A DNA stretch of 64,000 nt from Brevibacterium ihuae (lineage in GTDB: Bacteria; Actinomycetota; Actinomycetes; Actinomycetales; Brevibacteriaceae): assembly GCF_900184225.1 (NCBI RefSeq), contig NZ_FXWZ01000003.1, positions 1,181,684 to 1,245,683 of the forward strand. The letters are read 5' to 3'. Position numbers and translations under genes: made by a program. Positions 1-8,060 of this stretch are shown here, piece after piece. The notes below the pieces were generated by a model. That model saw nothing but the letters and a program-made list of their open reading frames with translations, was not told the origin of the DNA and searched no databases. Position 1 is the stretch's first letter. Each line of letters starts with the position of its first letter.

Positions 1-468
1 CACCATCGCCGGGAAGTTGAAGGGCGAGATGATCGCGGACACCCCGACGGGCTGGCGCAGCGAGTGCACGTCGACCCCGGAGGAGGCGTTCTCGGTGTGG
101 CCGCCCTTGAGGAGGTGCGGCATGCCGCACGCGAACTCGACGACCTCCTGGCCGCGGCTGATCTCGCCGAGCGCGTCGGCGAGCACCTTGCCCTGCTCGG
201 CGGTGATGATCGCGGCGAGCTCCTCCTTGCGCGCATTGAGCAGCTCGCGGAACGCGAAGAGCACGGAGACCCGCTTCGACAGCGAGGTGTCTCGCCAGGC
301 GGGGAACGCCGCGGCCGCCGAGGCGATCGCCGCCTCGGTCTCGGACCGCGAGGCGAGGACGACCTCGCCGGTGCGCTCGCCGGTGGCGGGGTTGTGGAGA
401 TCGGCGCGGCGGGCGTCGTCGGCGATCGGCGCGGGGGCGCCGTCGATCCAGTGGGTGAGCGTCGTCAT
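1..468 (-). CDS. mmsA: Methylmalonate-semialdehyde / CoA-acylating aldehyde dehydrogenase, N-terminal part
   Basis: The first 156 residues of a gene that runs off the left edge. The protein begins MTTLTHWIDGAPAP and reads through an aldehyde dehydrogenase nucleotide-binding half, including NPATGE near residue 27 and PVGVSAIISPFNFP at the window edge. These strings are characteristic of the MmsA/IolA branch, which converts (methyl)malonate semialdehyde to acetyl- or propionyl-CoA in valine, thymine and inositol breakdown (family knowledge). The start is ATG at 468, preceded by a GAAAGGG ribosome site 8 nt upstream. It is divergent from the PucR gene, which may control it (inference). The catalytic cysteine lies outside the window. 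Confidence 0.88.
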   Translation of the reverse strand, partial: MTTLTHWIDGAPAPIADDARRADLHNPATGERTGEVVLASRSETEAAIASAAAAFPAWRDTSLSKRVSVLFAFRELLNARKEELAAIITAEQGKVLADALGEISRGQEVVEFACGMPHLLKGGHTENASSGVDVHSLRQPVGVSAIISPFNFPAMV

Positions 469-600
469 CGTGCGCGCCCTTTCGGGGTCGGGATCAGGCC
501 TGCGGCCGTCGGTGACGGCCCTCACACTCAGGCTGTCCCGCGGCGCTCCGGGCGTCAACGAGCACAGTGTCAGATGAAGCGTGCGGTACATGACACTCTG

Positions 601-606
601 TACAGT
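601..606 (+). promoter_or_regulatory. -10 element TACAGT of the PucR gene
   Basis: TACAGT ends 6 nt before the ATG at 613 and no SD is present, so the transcript is probably leaderless. TGAC and GTCA half-sites (591-594 and 605-608) flank it and could be an operator. Confidence 0.5.
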
Positions 607-612
607 CACCCT

Positions 613-2290
613 ATGAGCGAATTCTGCGCCGACACCAGCACCTCCGCCGCCTCCCCGCTCACCGTGGCGCGCCTGCTCGAGCTGCCGGACCTCGCCGCCG
701 GTGCGCCCGAGGTGCTCAGCGGCACCGACCGCCTCGATGCCCCGGTGCGATGGGTGCACATCGTCGACACCGAGAACACCGGAGCGCTGCTCGAGGGCGG
801 GGAGCTCGTCCTCACCACCGGATCGGTCTTCCGGCACTCCCACGACCAGGCGCGCAGCTTCTTCGACGACCTCGAGAGGGCCGGGGTCGCCGGGGTCATC
901 GTCGAGCTCGTCGGCTCCGACGGCGCGTTCGACGCCGAGGCGCGCCGCCGCGTCGGCTCCGCAGCGGTCGGCCGCACGCTGCCGGTCGTCGTGCTCCACC
1001 GGCGCGCCCGCTTCGTGCGCGTCACCCAGGCCGCACACCGCCTCCTCATCGGTGAGCAGATCGCGCGGCTCGAGAGCGCGCGCCTGGTCCACGAGGTGTT
1101 CACCGGGCTGAGCCTCGAGGGTGCCGACGAGCAGCGCATCGTCGACACCACCGCAGAACTCCTCGGGACCGCGGTCGTCCTGGAGGATGCCGCGCACCGC
1201 GTCCTCGCATTCAATGCGGCGGGAGGGAGCGTCGACGCCCTGCTCGCCGAATGGACCGCCCGTGCGGGCGGGGAGGGTCGTCGGGGGTCTGCAGCCGGTG
1301 CGGCTGCAGACCCCCGTGGGGGTGAGCGGGCGGCGCTGGGGCCGCCTCGTGGTGCCCGACGCGGGGTGCGGGACGGAGTCGGCCGCGCACGTGCTCGAGC
1401 GCGCCGGCCAAGCGGTGACGCTTGCGCGGATGGCCGCGCAGGACCGGCGCGATCTGCTCCAGCAGGCACGCACGGGCTTCATCCAGGAGCTCATGGACGG
1501 CGCGCTCACCGACCCCCGGCCGGCGCTCGCCCGGGCCGAGGCGCTCGGCATGCGCAGCGCGCCGGTGTACCTGCCGTTCGTCGTCCAGCTCGAACCGGTG
1601 CCCGGTGAGGACCCGACCGGGCTCCAGCTGCGGGAGCGCGCTGCCCTCGACGCGATGAGCGCCGCAGCGCGCACGCTGCGGCTGCCCGCGCTCGCCGGGG
1701 GCCTGCGCTCGGGATCGTTCGCCGTGCTGCTCGGCCTCGGCTCCGCCGACGACGTCGACGGGCGGCTGGGCGACCTCCTCGAGCGGGCGGGTCGGCTCCT
1801 CGACGGCGGAGGCGAAGGCGCTGACGAGGAGCGGCCGGTGCCGTGGATCGTCGGGGTGGGACCGGCCGCGGACTCGCTCAGCGGTGCGGCCCCCGGGCTC
1901 GAGGAGGGCGTCCGGATCGTCGAGGTCGTCGCGACGATGGAGGTCCGCCGCCGGCCGTTCTACCGTTTCGCGGACGTGCGCCTGCGCGGGGTGCTGTCGG
2001 CGCTCCGGGAGGATCCGCGGATGCGCGCCTTCGCCGGCGCGGAGCTCGGCGGGCTCATCGCCGCCGAGGGGCCGGAAGTCATCGGGTTCCTCCGTGTCCT
2101 CCTCGAGAGTGGAGGCAACAAGGCGGCGGCGGCCCGCCGGTCGCACCTGAGCCGACCGGCCCTCTATGCGCGGATCGCCCGGATCGAGTCGGCGCTCGGG
2201 GTCTCGCTCGAGGACGCCGAATCGCGGCTCGCGGTGCACGTGGCGCTCCTCTGGCTCGAGGTCGGCGGGCGGGTGGACGGATCGCGGTGA
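613..2290 (+). pseudogene. PucR-family transcriptional regulator, frameshifted
   Basis: Residues 1 to about 217 read from ATG 613 and match the PucR N-terminal ligand domain (TVARLLELPDLAAG, ENTGALLEGGELVLTTG). At about 1256-1316 the homology moves to the next frame, which continues VGVSGRRWGRLVVPD and ends in a PucR C-terminal helix-turn-helix (NKAAAARRSHLSRPALYARI) before TGA at 2290. Joined, the product is about 559 aa, normal for the family. The shift needs one extra or two missing bases and falls in two adjacent perfect inverted repeats, so it is either a real mutation or a sequencing error at strong hairpins. PucR proteins usually activate nitrogen or amine catabolism genes; the divergent dehydrogenase is a plausible target. 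Confidence 0.8.
1256..1316. repeat. Two adjacent inverted repeats at the PucR frameshift
   Basis: The first has 7-bp arms at 1256-1262 and 1265-1271. The second has perfect 16-bp arms at 1282-1297 and 1301-1316 around a GTG loop, with PstI-like CTGCAG in each arm. Both lie inside the reading frame exactly where it breaks. Confidence 0.85.
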
Positions 2291-2345
2291 GCGCCCGGGC
2301 CGCGTGGGACGGATCCGGCGCCCGCGCCCGGAGTTCTCGCGGTTC

Positions 2346-2375
2346 TTGCATACCCCTGGGGGTATGTGCGACACT
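2346..2375 (+). promoter_or_regulatory. Promoter with CsoR/CstR-type operator for the sulfur operon
   Basis: A perfect 8-bp inverted repeat, CATACCCC-TG-GGGGTATG, spans 2349-2366. It overlaps a -35-like TTGCAT (2346-2351) and precedes a -10-like GACACT (2370-2375). A/T-rich flanks around C4/G4 blocks are the known operator form of the CsoR/CstR/RcnR family, and a CstR-like gene lies in the operon downstream, so autoregulation is likely. The -10 assignment is the weak part. Confidence 0.8.
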
Positions 2376-2407
2376 GGATCCATCACCCACCCGACCCAGG
2401 AGACGAC

Positions 2408-3814
2408 ATGCTTCTCGAACGCATCTACGACGAGGACCTCGCGCAGGCGAGCTACTTCATCGGCTGCCAGGCGAAGGGCGAGGCCGTCGTGGTCGACGCC
2501 CGCCGCGACATCGCCGAGTACCTCGAGCTCGCCGCTCACCATGGCATGACCATCACCGCGGTCACCGAGACCCACATCCACGCCGACTACCTCTCCGGCT
2601 CCCGCGAGCTCGCCGCCGCGACCGGCGCCGAGCTCTACGTCTCCGGTGACGGCGACGCGGACTGGCAGTACGGATTCGACGCCACCCGCCTGCACGACGG
2701 CGACACCATCACCATCGGGAACATCACCATCCGGGCGCGCCACACCCCGGGCCACACCCCGGAGCACCTCGTGTTCCTCGTGACCGACGGCGCCTTCGCC
2801 GACGAACCGGGGTACATGCTCTCCGGTGACTTCGTGTTCGCCGGGGACCTCGGCCGTCCCGACCTCCTCGATGAGGCCGCCGGCGGCGTCGACACCCGGT
2901 TCGGCGGGGCGAAGCAGCTCTTCGCGAGCCTCAAGACGGTGTTCCTCGAACTCCCCGACCATGTCCAGGTGTTCCCGGCGCACGGCGCCGGCAGCGCGTG
3001 CGGCAAGGCGCTCGGCGCGCTCCCGTCGACCACGGTCGGCTACGAGCGGAACTTCGCCTGGTGGGCCCCGTACCTGCGCGACGACGACGAACAGGGCTTC
3101 GTCGACGAGCTCCTCGACGGGCAGCCCGACGCCCACGCGTACTTCGGGCGGATGAAGCGGGAGAACCGCGACGGTCCGCGGATCCACGGTGAGCTCCCCG
3201 AGCTGCGGCGGATGACCCGCGACGAGGTCGAGAAGGCGCTCGCCGCGGACGAGGCGATCTTCGTCGACACCCGTCCCAACACCGAGGTGCACGCAGGCAC
3301 GGTCGCCGGGTCGCTCAACATCCCGGGTCCGGCCAAGGCCGCGACCTACGGCGGCTGGGCCTACGATCCGGAGCGCGAATCGCGCGGGCTCATCCTGCTC
3401 GCCCCGGACGAGGAGACCGCCGAGGACTTCCGCGATCACCTGCTGCGCGTGGGCATCGACACCGTCATCGGCTTCACCCCCGACATCGACGGGCTGCCGT
3501 CGACCGTGCCGGCGATGATCGCCCCGTCCGAGCTCGGGTCCTTCGATGCCGCCCTCGTCCTCGACGTCCGGAACAAGACCGAGCACGCCGACGGCCACAT
3601 CCCGGGTTCGTCCCAGCTCAGCGCCGGCCGCGTCCTGTGGAACCTCGAGGAGCTGCCGCAGGACGGCCCCATCGTCACCTACTGCCAGTCGGGGGTCCGG
3701 AACTCCGTGGCCGCGAGCGCGCTGCGTCGCGAGGGCTACGACATCGTCGAGCTCGAGGGCAGCTACGCCGGATGGTCGGCGTGGCAGGCCGAGTCCGCGG
3801 AGGCCGCTCGATGA
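2408..3814 (+). CDS. cstB: Persulfide dioxygenase-rhodanese fusion (CstB-like MBL-fold sulfurtransferase)
   Basis: A 468-aa protein in three parts. The N-terminal metallo-beta-lactamase domain has THIHADYLSG (His56, His58, Asp60), HTPGHTPEH and SGDFVFAGDLGRPD, the metal ligands of persulfide dioxygenases. A central rhodanese-like domain starting near FVDTRPNTEVHAG lacks an active cysteine. A C-terminal rhodanese has the active loop TYCQSGVRNS. This order matches staphylococcal CstB, which oxidises low-molecular-weight persulfides to thiosulfate (family knowledge). The start is ATG 2408 with AGGAG at 2398-2402. The next gene overlaps by ATGA. It heads a sulfur operon that is probably derepressed by persulfides. 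Confidence 0.85.
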   Translation: MLLERIYDEDLAQASYFIGCQAKGEAVVVDARRDIAEYLELAAHHGMTITAVTETHIHADYLSGSRELAAATGAELYVSGDGDADWQYGFDATRLHDGDTITIGNITIRARHTPGHTPEHLVFLVTDGAFADEPGYMLSGDFVFAGDLGRPDLLDEAAGGVDTRFGGAKQLFASLKTVFLELPDHVQVFPAHGAGSACGKALGALPSTTVGYERNFAWWAPYLRDDDEQGFVDELLDGQPDAHAYFGRMKRENRDGPRIHGELPELRRMTRDEVEKALAADEAIFVDTRPNTEVHAGTVAGSLNIPGPAKAATYGGWAYDPERESRGLILLAPDEETAEDFRDHLLRVGIDTVIGFTPDIDGLPSTVPAMIAPSELGSFDAALVLDVRNKTEHADGHIPGSSQLSAGRVLWNLEELPQDGPIVTYCQSGVRNSVAASALRREGYDIVELEGSYAGWSAWQAESAEAAR

Positions 3815-4422
3815 CCGCCGCACCGACGACCGCCCCCACCCGCATCACCGCGATCGACGCCGAGGAGCTCCGGCAGCGCCTCGTCGACGACGAGCAGCTG
3901 ACGATCATCGACGTCCGCACGCCCGGGGAGTTCGACTCAGTCCACATCCGTGGCTCGTACAACGTGCCGCTGCCGCTCCTGTCGGAGCACACGCGGGAGC
4001 TCGCCGAACGGCTCGAGGGCCACGTGGTCCTCATCTGCCAGTCCGGGAACCGGGCGCAGCAGGCGTGCGGACGGCTCCATGACGTCGGACTCGCCGAGGC
4101 GACCGTGCTCACCGGCGGCATCGCCGAGTTCGAGGCCGCCGGCGGGGACGTCGTCCACGGGGCGCGCCGCTGGGCGATGGATCGCCAGGTCCGGATGACC
4201 GCAGGGTCGCTCGTGCTGCTCGGTGTGCTCGGCAGCCGCTTCGTCTCACCGAAGTTCGGATTCCTCGCCGGCGCGATCGGTGCCGGCCTCGCGTACTCGG
4301 CGGCGAGCGACTCGTGCGCGATGGCCTCGGCGCTGTCGAAGATGCCGTGGAACCGCACCGCGGTCGATCCGACGCTCGAGAACTCGATCCGTGCGATCCC
4401 CGCGGCGCCGCAGGCCCTCTGA
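3811..4422 (+). CDS. Rhodanese with C-terminal membrane domain
   Basis: A 203-aa protein. Residues of about 10-110 form a rhodanese domain with DVRTPGEFDSVHIRGS and the active loop CQSGNR (catalytic Cys in LICQSGNRAQQ). The remainder contains two hydrophobic segments (MTAGSLVLLGVLGSRF and FLAGAIGAGLAYSAAS), resembling the DUF2892 tail often fused to rhodaneses, so the enzyme is probably anchored at the cytoplasmic membrane. The start codon overlaps the upstream stop as ATGA, giving translational coupling. It likely carries sulfane sulfur between the dioxygenase and other acceptors (inference from context). Confidence 0.85.
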   Translation: MTAAPTTAPTRITAIDAEELRQRLVDDEQLTIIDVRTPGEFDSVHIRGSYNVPLPLLSEHTRELAERLEGHVVLICQSGNRAQQACGRLHDVGLAEATVLTGGIAEFEAAGGDVVHGARRWAMDRQVRMTAGSLVLLGVLGSRFVSPKFGFLAGAIGAGLAYSAASDSCAMASALSKMPWNRTAVDPTLENSIRAIPAAPQAL

Positions 4423-4427
4423 ACCCC

Positions 4428-4455
4428 GGTCGCCCGGGCTCCGGCCCGGGCGACC
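4428..4455. terminator. Intra-operon hairpin
   Basis: An 11-bp perfect stem (4428-4438 with 4445-4455) with a 6-nt loop lies between the rhodanese and exporter genes, just before a strong SD at 4475-4481. It has no T-run. It may attenuate or process the message rather than end it. Confidence 0.45.
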
Positions 4456-4488
4456 GTCACCACCCGTACTGAAGAAGGAGGAGGTGCA

Positions 4489-5421
4489 GTGGACCTCACC
4501 ATGATCGGAATCCTCGTCGCCGCAGTGGCGATCGGGGTCTCGCTCGGCCTGCTCGGCGGCGGAGGGTCGATCCTCACGGTTCCGCTGCTCTCCTACGTCG
4601 CGGGACTCGACGCCAAAGAGGCGATCGCGGCTTCGCTGTTCGTCGTCGGCACGACCTCGGCGGTGAGCGTCATCGCCCACGCCCGGCAGGGCAATGTCCG
4701 CTGGCGAACGGGTCTGATCTTCGGCGCGGCCGGAATGGCCGGCGCCTTCGGCGGCGGCCTGCTCGGCGGAATCATCCCCGGGACCATCCTCATGATCGCC
4801 TTCGCGCTCATGATGCTCGCCACCGCCGGGGCCATGCTCCGGGGGCGGAGGAAGCAGGCCGCGGCAGGCGAGCCGAGCGCGCACTCGCGCGAACTGCCCG
4901 TCGTGCGCATCGTCGTCGACGGGCTGATCGTCGGCTTCGTCACCGGCCTCGTCGGTGCCGGAGGAGGCTTCCTCGTCGTTCCCGCCCTCGCCCTGCTCGC
5001 CGGACTGCCGATGGCCGCGGCCGTGGGGACGTCGCTCCTCGTCATCGCCCTCAAGTCCTTCGCCGGGCTCGCGGGGTACCTCACCTCGGTGTCGCTCGAC
5101 TGGGGACTCGTCCTCGGTGTCACCGCGGCCGCGATCATCGGCAGCGTCATCGGTGCGACGCTCTCCTCGAAGGTGCCGGAGGCCGCTCTGCGGAAGGGCT
5201 TCGGAGTCTTCGTCCTCGTCATGGGCGTCATCGTCCTGTGGCAGGAGCTCCCCGGCCCGTACGACCTCGCGGTCCTCGCGGCAGCCGCCCTCGCGGCGGT
5301 GCTCGCCGGGATCTGCCTGCTGCTCGGCGACCGGTGTCCGGTGCCGCTGCGGGGACGCCGGGCGGACCGACCCGAACTCCACACCCGAGAACCATCGATC
5401 CCGAAGGGACCACAGACATGA
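4489..5421 (+). CDS. TauE/SafE-family sulfite or organosulfonate exporter
   Basis: A 310-aa integral membrane protein with about eight hydrophobic segments and two related halves, each opening with a glycine-rich motif (GLLGGGGSILTVPLL near residue 20 and GLVGAGGGFLVVPALALLAG near 155). This is the TauE/SafE signature. Members export sulfite, sulfoacetate or related anions (family knowledge); in this operon sulfite or thiosulfate made by the dioxygenase is the likely substrate (inference). The start is GTG 4489, supported by AAGGAGG at 4475-4481. The stop overlaps the thioredoxin start. Confidence 0.85.
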   Translation: MDLTMIGILVAAVAIGVSLGLLGGGGSILTVPLLSYVAGLDAKEAIAASLFVVGTTSAVSVIAHARQGNVRWRTGLIFGAAGMAGAFGGGLLGGIIPGTILMIAFALMMLATAGAMLRGRRKQAAAGEPSAHSRELPVVRIVVDGLIVGFVTGLVGAGGGFLVVPALALLAGLPMAAAVGTSLLVIALKSFAGLAGYLTSVSLDWGLVLGVTAAAIIGSVIGATLSSKVPEAALRKGFGVFVLVMGVIVLWQELPGPYDLAVLAAAALAAVLAGICLLLGDRCPVPLRGRRADRPELHTREPSIPKGPQT

Positions 5422-5780
5422 CCACCATCACCCTCACCGGCGACACCTTCGCCCGGACGATCGCCGACCAGGACATCGTGCTCGTCGACTTCTGGGCGAG
5501 CTGGTGCGGACCGTGCCGGATGTTCGCACCGGTGTTCGAGGCCGCCTCCGCCGAGCATCCCGAGATCGTCTTCGCGAAGGTCGACACCGAGGCCGAACAG
5601 GCACTCGCCGCGGCTGCGCAGATCACCTCGATCCCCACGCTCATGGCGTTCCGCGAAGGCGTGCTCGTCTTCTCCCAGGCGGGTGCGCTGCCGGCTCCCG
5701 CGCTCGCGGAGCTCATCGAGAAGGTCAAGGGTCTCGACATGGACGAGATCCACCGTTCCGTCGCCGCTCAGCAGGCTTGA
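5418..5780 (+). CDS. trxA: Thioredoxin
   Basis: A 120-aa cytosolic thioredoxin with the active site FWASWCGPCRMFAP and the conserved cis-proline region SIPTLMAFREG. It lacks a signal peptide or extra domain. The ATG overlaps the TauE stop (ATGA), so it is translated with the sulfur operon. Its likely job is reducing persulfidated rhodanese or CstR cysteines and recycling thiol acceptors (inference). It is probably an operon-specific paralogue rather than the main cellular thioredoxin, which is usually found beside trxB. Confidence 0.9.
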   Translation: MTTITLTGDTFARTIADQDIVLVDFWASWCGPCRMFAPVFEAASAEHPEIVFAKVDTEAEQALAAAAQITSIPTLMAFREGVLVFSQAGALPAPALAELIEKVKGLDMDEIHRSVAAQQA

Positions 5781-5844
5781 CACCCGCCGCCGGTGCGGGG
5801 CCCGACAGGGTCGCCGCACCACCCCACGAGAAAGCGAGACCGCC

Positions 5845-6123
5845 ATGCGCACCGCCGATCCCGACACCCAGCGCAAGATCCTCCACCGCCTCAAGCGGGC
5901 GCGAGGACAGCTCGACGCGGTGATCCGCGCCGTCGAGTCGCAGGGCTCGTGCCGCGATGTCGTCACCCAGCTCGCCGCGGTGTCCACCGCAGTCGACCGG
6001 GCCGGCTTCATGGTCGTGTCCTCGGCCATGCAGTACTGCATCGTCGATCCGGAAGGCGCGGCCGAGACCGAGGACGGACTCACCAAGGACGAGCTCGAGA
6101 AGCTCTTCCTCTCCCTGTCCTGA
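5845..6123 (+). CDS. cstR: CstR-like persulfide-sensing repressor (CsoR/RcnR family)
   Basis: A 92-aa all-helical DUF156 protein. Cys36 (QGSCRDVV) and Cys65 (AMQYCIV) have the 29-residue spacing of the CsoR family, but the copper-ligand histidine expected four residues before the second cysteine is Ala61. CstR repressors have the two cysteines without this His and sense persulfides by forming di- or trisulfide links, while CsoR needs Cys-His-Cys to bind Cu(I) (family knowledge). Sequence and operon context therefore favour sulfur over copper sensing. It probably acts on the palindrome at 2349-2366. Compare the true CsoR at 40807-41139. Confidence 0.82.
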   Translation: MRTADPDTQRKILHRLKRARGQLDAVIRAVESQGSCRDVVTQLAAVSTAVDRAGFMVVSSAMQYCIVDPEGAAETEDGLTKDELEKLFLSLS

Positions 6124-6165
6124 CCCACCACCCACACCAGCACCACTGATGAGAGGACCCGAACC

Positions 6166-6336
6166 ATGTGCCGAGCAGTGACCTGCAAGAAGTGCGGAAA
6201 GACGACCTGGGCCGGCTGCGGCCAGCACGTCGACCAGGTGATGAAGGGCGTGCCCCGGGCGGACCGCTGCCCCGGTCACGAGAACGACCCGAAGAGCGAG
6301 AAGCAGGGCTTCCTCGCGAAGATGTTCGGCCGCTGA
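6166..6336 (+). CDS. Small Cys/His-rich protein of the sulfur operon
   Basis: A 56-aa ORF, starting ATG 6166 after GAGAGG, 42 nt behind the repressor gene. It begins MCRAVTCKKCGKTTWAGCG, followed by QHVDQVMKG and RCPGHEN. Five cysteines (2, 7, 10, 18, 35) and two nearby histidines (21, 38) suggest a zinc ribbon or a thiol-rich sulfur carrier. The C-terminus is basic (LAKMFGR). I recall similar short proteins in other actinobacteria but know no assigned function. Codon bias and tight packing before the operon terminator support it as a real gene. Confidence 0.75.
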   Translation: MCRAVTCKKCGKTTWAGCGQHVDQVMKGVPRADRCPGHENDPKSEKQGFLAKMFGR

Positions 6337-6345
6337 GCCGAACCT

Positions 6346-6400
6346 CCGGTACGTCGGGGCCCGGTGACGCAGTGCGCGTCGCCGGGCCCCGACGTACCGG
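6346..6400. terminator. Long hairpin terminator of the sulfur operon
   Basis: Arms 6346-6370 and 6376-6400 pair over 25 bp with a single G-T wobble and a 5-nt loop, starting 10 nt after the last operon gene. No T-run follows, which is usual in high-GC actinobacteria. Confidence 0.85.
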
Positions 6401-6472
6401 TAGAGTGGATGGCTCCCGGGGAACGCCGACCGCATCGGCGCCGCCCGCCCTCACCGAACGATGGGAGCCTTC

Positions 6473-6670
6473 GTGGACAAGCCGAGCGGAGCCGACAGCT
6501 TCTCGCGCTGGTACCGATTCACCTCACGCCTGGAGTACATGCTGCTCCACGTGTTCGGGCCGGCGACGGGCAACGGTCGGAACGACCCGCGCGTGCGCAA
6601 CCGGCGCGAATACGAGCGTCGGCGCGACCTCCACGAGCAGTGGCTCGTGACGCAGGGCCGGCCGGACTGA
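6473..6670 (+). CDS. Small hypothetical protein
   Basis: A 65-aa basic, Arg/aromatic-rich protein (DSFSRWYRFTSRLEYMLLHV and RNRREYERRRDLHEQW). I do not recognise a family. GTG 6473 is preferred because GGGAG lies 5 nt before it; ATG 6461 would add four residues. A TAGAGT hexamer at 6401-6406, right after the operon terminator, could be its own -10. It sits alone between the sulfur operon and a convergent amidohydrolase. Frame statistics look coding but function is unknown. Confidence 0.5.
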   Translation: MDKPSGADSFSRWYRFTSRLEYMLLHVFGPATGNGRNDPRVRNRREYERRRDLHEQWLVTQGRPD

Positions 6671-6694
6671 GACCGCTTCCCGCCGGCGCCCGTC

Positions 6695-7990
6695 TCAGTC
6701 GGAGGCGGACCCGGGGAACCCGACTCCGCTGAGCTCGCCGCCGAGCATCCGTCCGAGGACGGCGACGAGGGCGGTGAGTCCGGAGACCATGTCCTCGTCC
6801 GTGGTGAACTCGCGCTCGCAGTGGGAGACGCCGTCCACCGACGGGATGAACATCATCACGGTCGGGGCGACGGTGTTGAGCGGGATCGAGTCGTGCCCGG
6901 CCATCGTCCGGATCCGCCGGATGCCCATCCCGAGGTCGGCTGCGGTCTTCTCCACGAGCTCGACCCCCTCGACGGGGAAGTAGAGATTGGGACGCACGTC
7001 GAAGTCGCGCGAGACGATCTCCAGCCCCAGCCGCTCGCCGAGCTCGGCGAAGCGCTCGAGCAGGCGCTCGCGGGCGTCCTTGACGATCTGCGGATCGTCG
7101 GCCCGCAGGTCCGCGACGAGGTGGACGCGGGAGTTGACGACGATCGGTGAGTTCGGCTCGACCGTCACCTGCCCGACAGACGACACGAGCGTCTCCTCCG
7201 GGAACTCGCGGCAGATCTCCTGGAACATCAGCACGACGTGCGAGGCGCCGACGAGTGCGTCGCGCCGGTCGGCCATGGCCGTCGCGCCGGTGTGCGACTG
7301 CTCGCCGAGGACCTCGATGTCGAGCTTCTGCGTGTACCAGGACGAGTCGACCGCGCCGAGCGGGAGCCCCTCGCGCTCGAGGATGCGCCCCTGCTCGATG
7401 TGGATCTCGGCGTAGCCGGCGAGCGCGTCGAGCGACGGCGCCGGATCGGAGCCCAGGTACCCGATCGATTCGAGCGCCTCCCGCACCGTCACCCCGTCGA
7501 GGTCGGCGACGTCGAGCATCTCCTCCCGGTCCATGAGGCCGGCGTACACGGAGCTGCCCATGATGGACGGGGCGAAGCGGCCGCCCTCCTCGTCGAACCA
7601 GTCGACGACGACGAGATCGTACTCAGCGACGAGCTCGCCGGCAGCGATCCGCTGCTCGACCTCGGCTGCGGCATGGAGGGAGGCGATGACCCCGTAGGCC
7701 CCGTCGAAGCGTCCGCCGCGCGGCTGCGAGTCGAGGTGGGAGCCGGTGAGGATGAACGGGGTGTGCTCCTCGGCGCCCTCGACGAGTCGCACGCGGGCGA
7801 AGAGGTTGCCGATCCCGTCGACGGAGACCTCCCATCCGCGCTCGGCGGCGAAGGCGCGGAACCAGTCACGGGTGCGTCGGTCCTCCTCGGTGGCGGCCGG
7901 TCGGTGCACTCCTCCCCGATCGGTGGCGCCGATCGTCGCGACGTGGTGGAAGTTCTCGAGGAAGGTCTCGGTGATGTTCGGTGCGGACAC
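6695..7990 (-). CDS. Zn-dependent amidohydrolase of the hydantoinase/carbamoylase (M20-like) family
   Basis: A 431-aa protein from GTG 7990, with AGAGGAG 10 nt upstream; longer in-frame starts lack homology. It carries the family's metal-site strings: GSHLDSQPRGGRFDGAYG, FDEEGGRFAPSIMGS, IHIEQGRILE and MAGHDS. These fit N-carbamoyl-L-amino acid hydrolase, allantoate deiminase and beta-ureidopropionase, which cannot be separated by eye. It lies 70 nt downstream of an MHS permease on the same strand, so uptake and hydrolysis of a carbamoylated or ureido compound is likely. It is probably cytoplasmic and dimeric, like its relatives. Confidence 0.85.
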   Translation of the reverse strand: MSAPNITETFLENFHHVATIGATDRGGVHRPAATEEDRRTRDWFRAFAAERGWEVSVDGIGNLFARVRLVEGAEEHTPFILTGSHLDSQPRGGRFDGAYGVIASLHAAAEVEQRIAAGELVAEYDLVVVDWFDEEGGRFAPSIMGSSVYAGLMDREEMLDVADLDGVTVREALESIGYLGSDPAPSLDALAGYAEIHIEQGRILEREGLPLGAVDSSWYTQKLDIEVLGEQSHTGATAMADRRDALVGASHVVLMFQEICREFPEETLVSSVGQVTVEPNSPIVVNSRVHLVADLRADDPQIVKDARERLLERFAELGERLGLEIVSRDFDVRPNLYFPVEGVELVEKTAADLGMGIRRIRTMAGHDSIPLNTVAPTVMMFIPSVDGVSHCEREFTTDEDMVSGLTALVAVLGRMLGGELSGVGFPGSASD

Positions 7991-8060
7991 GGATGCAGGT
8001 CTCCTCTGCTGGGTGGTCGGCCCCGGGTGACGGAGCCGCGGGGCGGTCAGGGGTTCGGCG

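Noticed and set aside
1211..3823. 870-aa minus-strand open frame across PucR and the persulfide dioxygenase
   Set aside because: It is antisense to two genes with clear domain homology, is rich in Arg/Gly/Glu/Val without any motif, and reflects the long antisense frames typical of high-GC DNA.
4428..4455. Operon end between the rhodanese and exporter genes
   Set aside because: The hairpin is strong but lacks a T-run, and the genes on both sides form one functional set with a single upstream operator.
5845..6123. Copper-sensing CsoR assignment for the sulfur-operon repressor
   Set aside because: The Cu-ligand histidine is alanine and the operon encodes sulfur enzymes; the copper operon has its own CsoR with all three ligands.
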